A stretch of DNA of 13,761 bases from Candidatus Scatousia excrementipullorum (GCA_017694215.1 JADIND010000103.1:1-13761), one strand, 5' to 3'; shown: positions 6,757 through 13,761, counted from the first letter of the stretch. Program-made: numbers and translations. Notes: generated by a model from the letters alone, not told the origin.

Positions 6757-7077
6757 ATGGGAAACGGAATTGAAGCAGTAAAAAATACTACACAAAACCA
6801 ACAGCCAAGCACACTAAAAAGAATTGCAGTAACGCTTTCACCGGTCATGGCTGCAGGCGGGATTTTTGCCAAAGCACTGGCAGAAGGCAAAAGTATATCT
6901 GATGCCGGAAAAGAAGTAAAAAATGATTTTAATTCAGTTCATGATGCTAATAAAAAAGATTTTAAAAACAATGTCGGAAAAGCAGCAGACAAGATTTACG
7001 AACATCCTGTACTGTCATTTTTCGGACTGGGAGCATTGTCATCTGGAATTTGTTTGTTAGACAAAGCAATTAACTAG
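6757..7077 (+). CDS. Small hypothetical protein with two hydrophobic segments (106 aa)
   Basis: I do not recognise the family. GAGGAGGA ending about 6 nt before the ATG is one of the strongest ribosome binding sites in the window, suggesting high expression. Residues 22-42 (RIAVTLSPVMAAGGIFAKALA) and about 84-103 (PVLSFFGLGALSSGICLLDK) are hydrophobic and Gly/Ala-rich. Between them is a charged, lysine-rich stretch (about 43-82) with repeated K-N-D/F patterns, predicted helical. The layout suggests a small peripheral or hairpin membrane protein, or a secreted amphipathic protein; there is no clear signal peptidase site. It ends 23 nt before a bidirectional terminator shared with gcvPA and is transcribed alone. 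Confidence 0.75.
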   Translation: MGNGIEAVKNTTQNQQPSTLKRIAVTLSPVMAAGGIFAKALAEGKSISDAGKEVKNDFNSVHDANKKDFKNNVGKAADKIYEHPVLSFFGLGALSSGICLLDKAIN

Positions 7078-7100
7078 AAATATAAATAGCATCACTAATC

Positions 7101-7130
7101 AAAAAGCCTTCCGGTTACGGGAGGCTTTTT
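7101..7130. terminator. Bidirectional intrinsic terminator, overlapping the 3' end of gcvPA
   Basis: AAAAAGCCTTCCG (7101-7113) pairs with CGGGAGGCTTTTT (7118-7130) as a 13-bp stem with one G-T wobble around the loop GTTA. The A-run and T-run on the two sides make it work in both directions. The gcvPA stop codon (7115-7117) lies in the loop, and the last codons of gcvPA form one arm. Confidence 0.88.
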
Positions 7131-8362
7131 ACATATAAATCAATTTCTTCATCCGTATTCATCTCGGTCGCCGCTACAAGAATTTTTTTACCATCAAGCT
7201 TTATACCACCCAAAATATTTCTTGACTTTAAATTAGAAAGGAACTCGTCAGAATCCGTAACTTCAATAACAAATTCGTTAAAGAAATTTTTATTCAAAGT
7301 TTTTATGCCTTTTTGAGAAAGTTTTGCAGACAAATTATGGGCATTTTTAGCAGACAAATATCCGGCCTGCCGAAAACCTTTTTCACCAAGCAGACTCAAA
7401 TATAATGTAGCCCACAAACCCATCAATGCTTGATTTGAACATATATTACTCGTAGCTTTTTCCCGTTTAATATGTTGCTCACGGGTTTGAATAGTCAGTG
7501 TAAAAGCCTGATTCCCGTCTTTGTCAACAGTTCTGCCAGCAAGACGTCCTGGAAGTTGACGCATATATTTTTCTTTACATGCCAGAATTCCTGCATGAGG
7601 ACCTCCAAAACTCATCGGCATTCCAAGTGTCTGAATATCTGCCGCGACAATATCTGCACCATATTCACAAGGCGGTTTTAATATAGAAAGGGTTGAAATA
7701 TCACAGCACACTATTAACAAACAGTCAACAGCACTAATTTCTGCTATTTCGCCATAATAATCAGGAGTCTGAATTAATACAGCGGCATAATCAGCAGTAT
7801 TTTGAGGAATTTCATTAAAATATTCAACCTCAATTCCATTAGCCCAGGTATATGTCTTAACTACCTTCAAATATTCTGGGTTAAGTTTTTCAGACACAAG
7901 GACTCTATTCTTTTTTGCAATCCTGACCGCCATTAAAATAGCTTCAGCACACGCACTTGCTCCGTCGTAAACTGTAGCATTTGCAATATCCATTCCGGTC
8001 AAACGGCACATCATCGTTTGGAATTCATACATAATTTGCAAAGTACCCTGAGCGATTTCTGCCTGATACGGAGTATATGCCGTTAAAAACTCAAATCGGC
8101 CTGCCACCTGTGAAATTGCAGCAGGAATAAATTTATTATAAATTCCTCCGCCGACAAAACTAACATAATCAGTATTATTCTTCTTTGAAAGAGCCTTTAT
8201 TTGTTTTTGACATTCCATTTCACTAAGAGGATTTCCCAGCTCTAATCCGCTCATTCTTGCATTTGCGGGAATTTGACAGAACAAATCCTCAATGGTTCTT
8301 AAACCTATACTCTCAAGCATTTCCGCTCTGGTACTATCATCATGTACTAAAAAATTTTTCAT
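7115..8362 (-). CDS. gcvPA: Glycine dehydrogenase (decarboxylating) subunit 1, P-protein alpha half
   Basis: This is the N-terminal half of the split glycine cleavage P-protein, which with GcvPB decarboxylates glycine and transfers the aminomethyl group to the lipoyl arm of GcvH. Recognisable blocks are FVGGGIYNKFIPAAI (69-83), AYTPYQAEIAQGTLQIMYEFQTM (95-117), the GADIVAADIQTLGMPMSFGGPHAG region (235-258) and REKATSNICSNQAL (300-313). At 415 residues it is somewhat shorter than the usual roughly 440-450; the shortening is not localised by inspection. The PLP lysine is in the GcvPB half, so this subunit alone is inactive. Its ATG overlaps the gcvH stop codon (TAATG) by one base, implying coupling. 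The usual next gene, gcvPB, is missing here. The last codons encode KSLP and lie in the terminator stem. Confidence 0.94.
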   Translation of the reverse strand: MKNFLVHDDSTRAEMLESIGLRTIEDLFCQIPANARMSGLELGNPLSEMECQKQIKALSKKNNTDYVSFVGGGIYNKFIPAAISQVAGRFEFLTAYTPYQAEIAQGTLQIMYEFQTMMCRLTGMDIANATVYDGASACAEAILMAVRIAKKNRVLVSEKLNPEYLKVVKTYTWANGIEVEYFNEIPQNTADYAAVLIQTPDYYGEIAEISAVDCLLIVCCDISTLSILKPPCEYGADIVAADIQTLGMPMSFGGPHAGILACKEKYMRQLPGRLAGRTVDKDGNQAFTLTIQTREQHIKREKATSNICSNQALMGLWATLYLSLLGEKGFRQAGYLSAKNAHNLSAKLSQKGIKTLNKNFFNEFVIEVTDSDEFLSNLKSRNILGGIKLDGKKILVAATEMNTDEEIDLYVKSLP

Positions 8363-8745
8363 TATTCCAAATCTTCTTTATAATCTTCGTATTCCATCAA
8401 ATCATCCTGCTCGGACGCTTCACCCGTAGCTTCAATTTTAATAAGCCATCCGGATTTATAAACATCATCATTCAATGTTTCAGGGGAATCAACAAGCGAC
8501 TCGTTTATTTCAATAACTTTACCGCTTATTGGCATATAAATTTCCGAGGCTGCCTTAACAGATTCAACAGCACCAAAAGATTCTCCCTTTTTAAACTCGT
8601 TTCCAACTTCAGGCAATTCAATGAATACGATATCTCCAAGCTGTTCAACTGCATAATCCGTCAAACCGATTGTATAAGTATTATCGTCATTCAAAAGCAG
8701 ATATTCATGGGATTTTGAACACAAAAGTTTTTCCGTAATACTCAT
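8362..8745 (-). CDS. gcvH: Glycine cleavage system H protein
   Basis: GcvH is the lipoylated shuttle that carries the aminomethyl group from the P- to the T-protein and hands electrons to the L-protein. The 127 residues are the normal length. The lipoyl site is Lys64 within GAVESVKAASEIYMP (58-72), with the flanking Glu61 and Ser62 seen throughout the family. IGLTDYAVEQLGDIVFIELPEVG (26-48) and the C-terminal GWLIKI segment complete the fold. After that an acidic tail (EQDDLMEYEDYKEDLE) includes the helical DLMEYEDY ending normal for H proteins. AAGGAGA (8761-8755) overlaps the gcvT stop codon and lies about 10 nt before the ATG. The gene sits between gcvT (14-nt gap) and gcvPA (1-nt overlap) in one operon. 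A lipoate ligase or LipA/LipB gene must exist elsewhere. Confidence 0.96.
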   Translation of the reverse strand: MSITEKLLCSKSHEYLLLNDDNTYTIGLTDYAVEQLGDIVFIELPEVGNEFKKGESFGAVESVKAASEIYMPISGKVIEINESLVDSPETLNDDVYKSGWLIKIEATGEASEQDDLMEYEDYKEDLE

Positions 8746-8759
8746 TTTGTCTGTTCTCC

Positions 8760-9863
8760 TTATATTTTTACTCTGTTATTTTTATTTACAAAAGGTCGTT
8801 TTACGACTTCGGCATTGTGTAACTTCTCTCTTATCATAACCTGAACGACAGAACCAATGCAAATATCTTTATCATTTTTTACATAAGCCATAGCAATATT
8901 TGCATTCAATATAGGGGAGATTCCACCGCTTGTTATAAAACCAATTTTTTCTCCGTTTTTATAGACCTCATACTCATGACGTGCAATAGATTTATCAAGC
9001 ATTTTTAAACCGATTAATCTTTTCGTTACCCCGTTTGCAATCTGGGACATTATCACATCCTTGCCGTTATAATCTTCTTTTTTATCCTTAGGAACAGACC
9101 AGGATAAACCTGCCTCTATCGGAGTTATATTTTCATTTAAATCATTTCCGTATAAATGGAGTCCTGCTTCAAGTCTCAATGTATCTCTTGCACCGAGACC
9201 TATAGGTTTTATGCCGAAATCTTTTCCGTAATCAAGTATTTCATCCCACAATTCTTCCGAAAATTCATTTTCAACCAGAAGTTCATACCCGTCTTCACCG
9301 GTATATCCTGTACGGGAAATAAGGAGTTTTTTACCGCATATGCTTGCCGGTTTTATAGAAAACGATTCCTGCAAAGTATCAAGTCCCATTGTTCTCAACA
9401 GGGCATCCGCCTTAGGCCCCTGAACAGCAAGAAGTGAATAATTATGAGATTGGTTATCTATTTTCACATCCAAACCCTTTTTATTTCTTACCATCCAATT
9501 TAAATCTTCATCAATTCTTGCAGCATTACAGATAATTAAATAGAAATTAATTCCGAGTTTATAAATAATCAAATCATCGATAAGTCCGCCTTTTTTATTT
9601 GTAAGCTGGCAGTAAACAGCCTTTTCGTAAGCAAGTTTTGAAATATCCTGCGGTACAATCTTCTGTAAAAAAGCTAAAGAATCTTTTCCTGAAACAAACA
9701 CTTCTCCCATATGAGAAACATCAAAAATTCCGACATTTTCTCTGACGGTTTTATGTTCTTCTATAATTGATGTGTATTGAACAGGCATATGCCAGCCTGC
9801 AAAATCGACCATTTTGGCACCCAGTTTCAAGTGTTTATCGTGTAAAAAAGTTTCTTTAGTCAT
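8760..9863 (-). CDS. gcvT: Glycine cleavage system T protein (aminomethyltransferase)
   Basis: GcvT releases ammonia from the H-bound aminomethyl group and passes the one-carbon unit to tetrahydrofolate, forming 5,10-methylene-THF. The 367 residues are full length. Family blocks are MVDFAGWHMPVQY (18-30), GIFDVSHMGEV (45-55), GGLIDDLIIY (92-101, with the catalytic Asp pair 96-97), SRTGYTGEDGYE (183-194), LGARDTLRLEAGLHLYG (223-239) and the C-terminal barrel with GFITSGGISP. It is first in the gcvT-gcvH-gcvPA operon. The minus-strand leader has GGGGAG about 10 nt before the ATG and a TTGACT (9917-9912) that could be a -35 box, though no convincing -10 box is found at the right spacing. I looked for a glycine riboswitch in the leader and saw none; a short palindromic repeat is there instead. 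Confidence 0.96.
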   Translation of the reverse strand: MTKETFLHDKHLKLGAKMVDFAGWHMPVQYTSIIEEHKTVRENVGIFDVSHMGEVFVSGKDSLAFLQKIVPQDISKLAYEKAVYCQLTNKKGGLIDDLIIYKLGINFYLIICNAARIDEDLNWMVRNKKGLDVKIDNQSHNYSLLAVQGPKADALLRTMGLDTLQESFSIKPASICGKKLLISRTGYTGEDGYELLVENEFSEELWDEILDYGKDFGIKPIGLGARDTLRLEAGLHLYGNDLNENITPIEAGLSWSVPKDKKEDYNGKDVIMSQIANGVTKRLIGLKMLDKSIARHEYEVYKNGEKIGFITSGGISPILNANIAMAYVKNDKDICIGSVVQVMIREKLHNAEVVKRPFVNKNNRVKI

Positions 9864-9930
9864 CTTCCTATTCTCCCCTTTTAATGATATTTTCTACCTA
9901 AGAGGCGTATAAGTCAATATATTAACTCTG

Positions 9931-9957
9931 CGATTGCGGGTCAAGCCCTCAATGACG
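9931..9957. repeat. Short intergenic palindrome of REP type upstream of gcvT
   Basis: ATTGCGGG (9933-9940) pairs with CCCTCAAT (9946-9953), seven of eight positions, around a TCAAG loop. Its GC content stands out from the AT-rich flanks. On the minus strand it reads CGTCATTGAGGGCTTGACCC, a sequence type I recall as a dispersed intergenic repeat in several bacterial genomes. Copy number cannot be judged from one window. Confidence 0.5.
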
Positions 9958-10031
9958 AAATTAGGCTATACAAAGGATGACTAAACTTATTATTAATCTT
10001 ATAATCTCCACATCCGGATAAGGGAGGATTT

Positions 10032-10490
10032 ATGGAAAATTATTGTTACACAGTAAACAAAAATCCGTTTTCTTTTAAAGGGATTCTCGGACGAGTTGCA
10101 TTTTTAGTGACAAGCCTCATACTCTATTTATTATATCTGATTATTATAAGCCTTGTATGCGATAAAGCTTATTATCTTGTAAGAGGTGCCGAAAGTTCAC
10201 CTTCCATAATTGATATAGCAATATTTAGCATAAGTTCTCTTATTTATTTGTACTGCTATTTTTGCGTAGCTAAAAAAAGAATTCTTGATATTTTATGGCT
10301 GCAAACATCAAGTAATAAAGCAGCATTCAGTGCCGGATGTCTTGCGTTCGGGTGCAGTACTGTCGCATTATCAAACATTTTGTTTCCAAGATTAATCAGT
10401 CTGATGCTCTTGTTCGGAATATTTTTGATATTATCTGTTGCAAAAAGTGCTTATAAAAAGAATATTGAAACAGACAATGCCGGAACCTAA
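10032..10490 (+). CDS. Membrane protein, DUF805-like
   Basis: The 152-residue protein begins NKNPFSFKGILGRVAFLV, close to the DUF805 start in which an F-x-GR motif precedes the first membrane helix. It has hydrophobic segments at about 22-43, 59-80, 98-117 and 120-137. A charged AKKRILDILW (80-89) after the second helix corresponds to the family's RRLHD-type motif, but the His and following SGW are not kept. Function of DUF805 proteins is unknown; they are inner-membrane proteins, sometimes linked to stress or phage. AGGGAGG (10021-10027) just before the ATG is a strong ribosome binding site. The gene is divergent from gcvT and converges on adhE, sharing a terminator. The family call rests on two motifs and topology only. 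Confidence 0.7.
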   Translation: MENYCYTVNKNPFSFKGILGRVAFLVTSLILYLLYLIIISLVCDKAYYLVRGAESSPSIIDIAIFSISSLIYLYCYFCVAKKRILDILWLQTSSNKAAFSAGCLAFGCSTVALSNILFPRLISLMLLFGIFLILSVAKSAYKKNIETDNAGT

Positions 10491-10503
10491 AGATTAATAA
10501 AAA

Positions 10504-10535
10504 AAGAACCGCCATTTCTGACGGTTCTTCTTTTT
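10504..10535. terminator. Bidirectional intrinsic terminator between the DUF805-like gene and adhE
   Basis: AAGAACCG (10504-10511) pairs with CGGTTCTT (10522-10529). The plus strand continues TCTTTTTATTT after a single C, and the minus strand continues TTTTTTTATT, so each convergent gene ends in a hairpin plus T-tract. It lies 14 nt after the DUF805-like stop and about 20 nt after the adhE stop. Confidence 0.85.
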
Positions 10536-10549
10536 ATTTGATTCGCGAA

Positions 10550-13225
10550 CTATTTTTTAGTATCGTAGTAATCTCTTACAATACCTTCGTAAGCGTCTTT
10601 GTAGATTGCTTTAATATCTTCCATCAACGGATAAGCCGGGTTTGCACCAGTACATTGATCGTCGAATGCCAATTCAACCATTTCGTCTAATTTAGCATTG
10701 AAGTCAGCTTCTTTAACACCAAAGTCTTTAATAGAATTTGGAAGGTTAATAGCTTTCATCAATTTATCAATAGAGTCAATCAACAATTCTACTTTTTCAT
10801 CATCGTTCTTACCGCCTAAGCCAAGTTCATCTGCAATCTGAGCATATTTAGCTTTTGCATTAGGGAACTTGTACTGAGGGAAGATACATTGTTTTTTCGG
10901 ACAGTCAACAGCGTTGTATTTAATTACCTGTCTGATTAACAATGCGTTAGCAACACCGTGAGGTACGTTGAACATAGCACCTAGTTTATGAGCCATAGAG
11001 TGGCACAAACCTAAGAATGCGTTTGCAAATGCCATACCTGCAATAGTTGCTGCATAGTGCATTTTTTCTCTTGCAATCGGATCGTTTGCTCCTTCTTTCC
11101 ATGATCTTTCAAGATATCTGAATACAAGTTTTGTTGCTTCCAATGCATTTGAATTTGTGAAGTTTGTAGCCATAGCAGATACGTAAGCTTCGATTGAGTG
11201 AACCAGAGCGTCAATACCTGATGCAGCTGTCAATCCTTTTGGCATACCGTCAACAAAGTTAGGGTCGATGATTGCCATATTCGGAGTTAATGCATAATCA
11301 GCGATTGCGTATTTTACGTGAGTTTCATCGTCTGTGATGATTGCAAACGGTGTAACTTCAGAACCTGTACCTGATGTTGTAGGAATTGCAACCATTGTTG
11401 CTTTCTTACCTAATTCAGGAATTCTGCAAATTCTCTTTCTGATATCCATAAATCTCATAGAGATATCTTCAAATACTGTGTCAGGCTGCTCATACATCAA
11501 CCACATAATCTTAGCAGCATCCATAGGAGAACCGCCGCCGAGTGAAATGATTACATCAGGTTCATAAGGTCTGATGATTTCCATTGCCTGATTAATTGTT
11601 GATAATGTCGGATCAGGTTTTACATCAAAGAAAATTTGGTGATCAATACCGATTTCATCCAATACATTAACAATACTGTCAACCGCACCAGAATTGAACA
11701 AGAATCTGTCAGTTACAATAAAGGCACGTTTTTTGCCTTGAAGTTCACGAAGAGCTAAATCAACAGCACCTCTTTTGAAGTAAACTTTAGGCGGAACTTT
11801 AAACCAGAGCATATTTTCTCTCCTTTCTGCAACTGTCTTGTAGTTCAATAAGTTTTCAACGCCGATGTTACCGGAAACAGCGTTTTTACCCCATGAACCG
11901 CATCCAAGAGAAAGTGACGGTTCAAGTTTGAAGTTATATAAGTCACCGATACCGCCCTGTGCTGATGGTGAGTTGATTAATACACGGCAAGCCGGCATTT
12001 TTTCTGCAAATTTGTCAACTCTTTCCTGGCTGCGGGTATCTGTATAAAGGTCTGCAGAGTGACCTGCACCGCCTTTAGAAACGAGTTCATATGTCATTTC
12101 AGTTGCTTCTTCAAAATCTTTTGCTCTGTACATTGTTAATACAGGAGACAATTTTTCTCTTGAGAACGGATCTTCCCAGTCAACTTTAGGTCTTTCTGCA
12201 AGAATAATTTTTGCAGTTTTAGGAATTTTAAATCCGGCAAGTTCTGCAATTTTGTGAGCAGGCTGACCTACAATAGCCGGATGAGCAGTACCGCGTTTCG
12301 GATCAATGAACGGAAGCTCTATCATTTTCTTTTCTTCTGCTGCATTAATGAGGTATGCACCTCTGTAGATAAATTCTTTTTTAACTTCTTCATAAACACT
12401 GTCAACAACGATAACTGACTGTTCAGAAGCACAAATCATACCATTATCGAAAGTTTTTGACATCATAATTGAAGAAACAGCCATTTTAATATCAGCAGTT
12501 TCATCAATAACAGCAGCAGCGTTACCAGGACCTACACCTAATGCAGGATTACCTGATGAGTAAGCGGCCGTAACCATACCAGGACCGCCTGTTGCTAAAA
12601 TACAAGCGATATCACGGTGTTTCATTAATTGATTTGACAAATCGATTGACGGAACATCAATCCATCCGATAATATCTTCGGGAGCACCGGCTTTTACTGC
12701 AGCTTCCAAAACTATTTTTGCAGCTTCGATTGTACATTTTGTAGCTCTAGGGTGTGGTGAGAAGATAATAGCATTTCTTGTTTTCAATGCAATTAAAGAT
12801 TTGAAAATTGCAGTTGATGTCGGGTTAGTTGTAGGAACGATACCTGCAATAACACCGAGAGGCTCAGCAACTGTTTTGATACCGTTAGCTTTGTCTTCTT
12901 TGATAATACCACAGGTTTTTACGTTTTTATGTTTGTTGTAAATATATTCTGATGCAAAGTGGTTTTTGATAATTTTGTCTTCAAGAACGCCCATGCCTGT
13001 TTCTTCAACAGCCATTCTTGCTAAAGGAATACGGGCTTTATCAGCAGCTGTAGCAGCAGCTTTGAAGATTGCATCAACCTGTTCCTGAGTAAATGTAGAA
13101 TAAATTTTTTGAGCTTTTTTAACTCTTTCAATAAGCAATTCTAATTGCTCTGCGTTGTCAACCAGACTAGACTTATTCAAAGTCTTTTCCAGATTTTCAA
13201 CTGTCTTTTTGCTTTTTGTTGTCAT
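10550..13225 (-). CDS. adhE: Bifunctional aldehyde-alcohol dehydrogenase
   Basis: AdhE converts acetyl-CoA to acetaldehyde and then ethanol, reoxidising two NADH per acetyl-CoA; it assembles into cytoplasmic helical filaments (spirosomes). The 891 residues comprise an N-terminal aldehyde dehydrogenase domain (about 20-450) with catalytic Cys265 in NGMICASEQS, a linker with ENLLNYKTVAERRENMLWF (457-475), and a C-terminal iron alcohol dehydrogenase domain (about 478-885) with GGGSPMDAAK (563-572) and PTTSGTGSEVTPFA (615-628). The Fe ligands are Asp672, His676, His742 and His756, whose spacing equals that of the E. coli enzyme. All active-site residues are present, so both activities are expected. 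It is monocistronic: AAAGGAGA precedes the ATG, a promoter and operator-like dyad lie upstream, and a terminator follows. It indicates mixed-acid/ethanol fermentation. Confidence 0.97.
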   Translation of the reverse strand: MTTKSKKTVENLEKTLNKSSLVDNAEQLELLIERVKKAQKIYSTFTQEQVDAIFKAAATAADKARIPLARMAVEETGMGVLEDKIIKNHFASEYIYNKHKNVKTCGIIKEDKANGIKTVAEPLGVIAGIVPTTNPTSTAIFKSLIALKTRNAIIFSPHPRATKCTIEAAKIVLEAAVKAGAPEDIIGWIDVPSIDLSNQLMKHRDIACILATGGPGMVTAAYSSGNPALGVGPGNAAAVIDETADIKMAVSSIMMSKTFDNGMICASEQSVIVVDSVYEEVKKEFIYRGAYLINAAEEKKMIELPFIDPKRGTAHPAIVGQPAHKIAELAGFKIPKTAKIILAERPKVDWEDPFSREKLSPVLTMYRAKDFEEATEMTYELVSKGGAGHSADLYTDTRSQERVDKFAEKMPACRVLINSPSAQGGIGDLYNFKLEPSLSLGCGSWGKNAVSGNIGVENLLNYKTVAERRENMLWFKVPPKVYFKRGAVDLALRELQGKKRAFIVTDRFLFNSGAVDSIVNVLDEIGIDHQIFFDVKPDPTLSTINQAMEIIRPYEPDVIISLGGGSPMDAAKIMWLMYEQPDTVFEDISMRFMDIRKRICRIPELGKKATMVAIPTTSGTGSEVTPFAIITDDETHVKYAIADYALTPNMAIIDPNFVDGMPKGLTAASGIDALVHSIEAYVSAMATNFTNSNALEATKLVFRYLERSWKEGANDPIAREKMHYAATIAGMAFANAFLGLCHSMAHKLGAMFNVPHGVANALLIRQVIKYNAVDCPKKQCIFPQYKFPNAKAKYAQIADELGLGGKNDDEKVELLIDSIDKLMKAINLPNSIKDFGVKEADFNAKLDEMVELAFDDQCTGANPAYPLMEDIKAIYKDAYEGIVRDYYDTKK

Positions 13226-13288
13226 AAGTTTTTTCTCCTTTAAGTAACTTATAATTAATTGCTATTTAATTAATTCCGCACTGAAATA

Positions 13289-13317
13289 ATTTTAACAGGA
13301 TAATATTAAAATTTCAA
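13289..13317 (-). promoter_or_regulatory. Sigma70-type promoter of adhE
   Basis: On the minus strand TTGAAA (13317-13312) and TAAAAT (13294-13289) are separated by exactly 17 nt. Transcription would start near 13282 and give a leader of roughly 56 nt ending in a good ribosome binding site. It is the best promoter in the window. Confidence 0.7.
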
Positions 13318-13318
13318 T

Positions 13319-13336
13319 TCGTGATTTATTTCACAA
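13319..13336. promoter_or_regulatory. Rex- or CRP/FNR-family-like operator next to the adhE -35 box
   Basis: The minus strand reads TTGTGA-AATAAA-TCACGA, a dyad with a 6-nt centre and one mismatched base pair in the six-base half sites (A versus G). It matches TGTGA-N6-TCACA at nine of ten positions. It also resembles the Rex operator TTGTGAA-N4-TTCACAA less exactly, at 12 of 14 positions. It ends two bases before the -35 hexamer, centred near -45. Rex commonly controls adhE in response to NADH/NAD; CRP/FNR-type activation is the alternative. Confidence 0.6.
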
Positions 13337-13468
13337 TTACATTTTATAGCAAATACTTTTAAAAAGCAAGTGTATTTTTTACAATCTTTATTTAATTTTA
13401 ATATTTTGAGGGTTGAAAGAGAATAAAAAGGATAAGACAATAGGGATGCTAAATATACAAAAACTTCT

Positions 13469-13761
13469 CTAATTATAGACTTTTTTTAACCATTCACATT
13501 TTAAACTCTTCAGACTTGCTGCTCTTCCTGATAACGTTCTTTTCATACAACTTTCAGGAACCGTAGTATTTGTTTTCGAAACGATAGCGGGAGCAGCATC
13601 AAGTTTTGCTGTGCAGCCTGTTCTTCCTGCTGAGCCTTTGCCAGCTGCCTTTCGGCCTGGTTTATTGCTGCATCATTAGGATTTTCTGCAGTTGCAGTCG
13701 CCTGCGCAGCATCAAGAGCCTGCTGCGCGGTTGCAACGTTACCTTTTGCGGTCTGCAGCCC
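13469..13761 (-). pseudogene. Ala/Gln-rich coiled-coil protein, C-terminal end, frameshifted; runs off window
   Basis: From the right edge the minus strand encodes a coiled-coil stretch (LQTAKGNVATAQQALDAAQ, then about 30 residues ending QQEEQAAQ) at 13761-13609. Beyond that, this frame gives an implausible tail ending in TGA. Moving to the -1 frame at about 13609-13611 continues the pattern smoothly as AKLDAAPAIVSKTNTTVPES and then runs to a TAG at 13469-13471. A single missing base, for instance one G in a GG pair near 13611, would explain it. A further frame change near 13535 would give YEKNVIRKSSKSEEFKM ending at 13494, so the true end is uncertain. GC content and codon use (GCG, CTG, CAG) are richer than in the rest of the window. 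I do not recognise the protein. Sequencing error is as likely as true decay. Confidence 0.5.

Noticed and set aside
8257..8718. Plus-strand reading frame of 153 codons over gcvH and gcvPA
   Set aside because: It is antisense to GcvH with its lipoyl site and to the start of GcvPA; the Phe/Asn-rich translation reflects complementary codons.
9864..10031. Glycine riboswitch in the gcvT leader
   Set aside because: The minus-strand leader was read for the conserved core elements of the glycine aptamer (such as the GCCGAAGG-like segment and the paired GGAGAG/CUCUCAGG strands); none are present. The only structured element is the short REP-like palindrome.
13337..13400. AAATAC/GTATTT hairpin with T-run upstream of adhE as a terminator
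   Set aside because: The stem is only about six A-T-rich pairs with a bulge, and the region is so AT-rich that such pairings are expected by chance.

Overview
The window looks like a low-GC, Gram-negative, fermentative gut bacterium. My best guess is a non-photosynthetic relative of cyanobacteria (Gastranaerophilales, 'Melainabacteria'). Three things suggest this. The F1 ATP synthase beta and epsilon genes stand alone as an atpD-atpC pair, which is the cyanobacterial/chloroplast layout. There is an orphan prepilin-like protein with an N-terminus (FTLAEVLITIAIIGIVAAMTLPS) of a type I recall as abundant in that group. And there is a large fermentative AdhE with no respiratory genes in view. The assignment is inference; no marker gene allows a firm call.

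Layout, left to right. A truncated family-9 glycosyltransferase runs off the left edge (minus strand). atpD and atpC follow on the plus strand, separated by a strong intercistronic hairpin. A prepilin-like gene (minus) abuts atpC stop-to-stop. It diverges from a small XRE-type repressor gene (plus). Next come two half-size chromate-transporter (CHR) genes with an ATGA overlap and a small conserved-looking hypothetical gene (all plus). comM/yifB (Mg-chelatase-like AAA ATPase, minus) converges on the latter with a 4-nt gap. A second small hypothetical protein gene (plus) meets the glycine cleavage operon gcvT-gcvH-gcvPA (minus) at a bidirectional terminator that lies partly inside gcvPA. A divergent DUF805-like membrane protein gene (plus) then converges on adhE (minus) across another bidirectional terminator. 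adhE has a well-formed sigma70-type promoter with an adjacent Rex/CRP-like operator. At the right edge is the C-terminal end of an Ala/Gln-rich coiled-coil protein (minus) that appears frameshifted.

Functionally, most of this is core metabolism: ATP synthesis/hydrolysis, one-carbon supply from glycine, and redox balancing by reduction of acetyl-CoA to ethanol. Envelope and regulatory genes are interspersed. The glycine cleavage operon carries only the alpha half of the split P-protein; gcvPB is not in the window. I see no mobile element, CRISPR array, tRNA or rRNA, and no clear undescribed multi-gene system. The most interesting items are regulatory: the adhE operator, the atpD-atpC hairpin, the terminator embedded in gcvPA, and the palindromic repeat upstream of gcvT.
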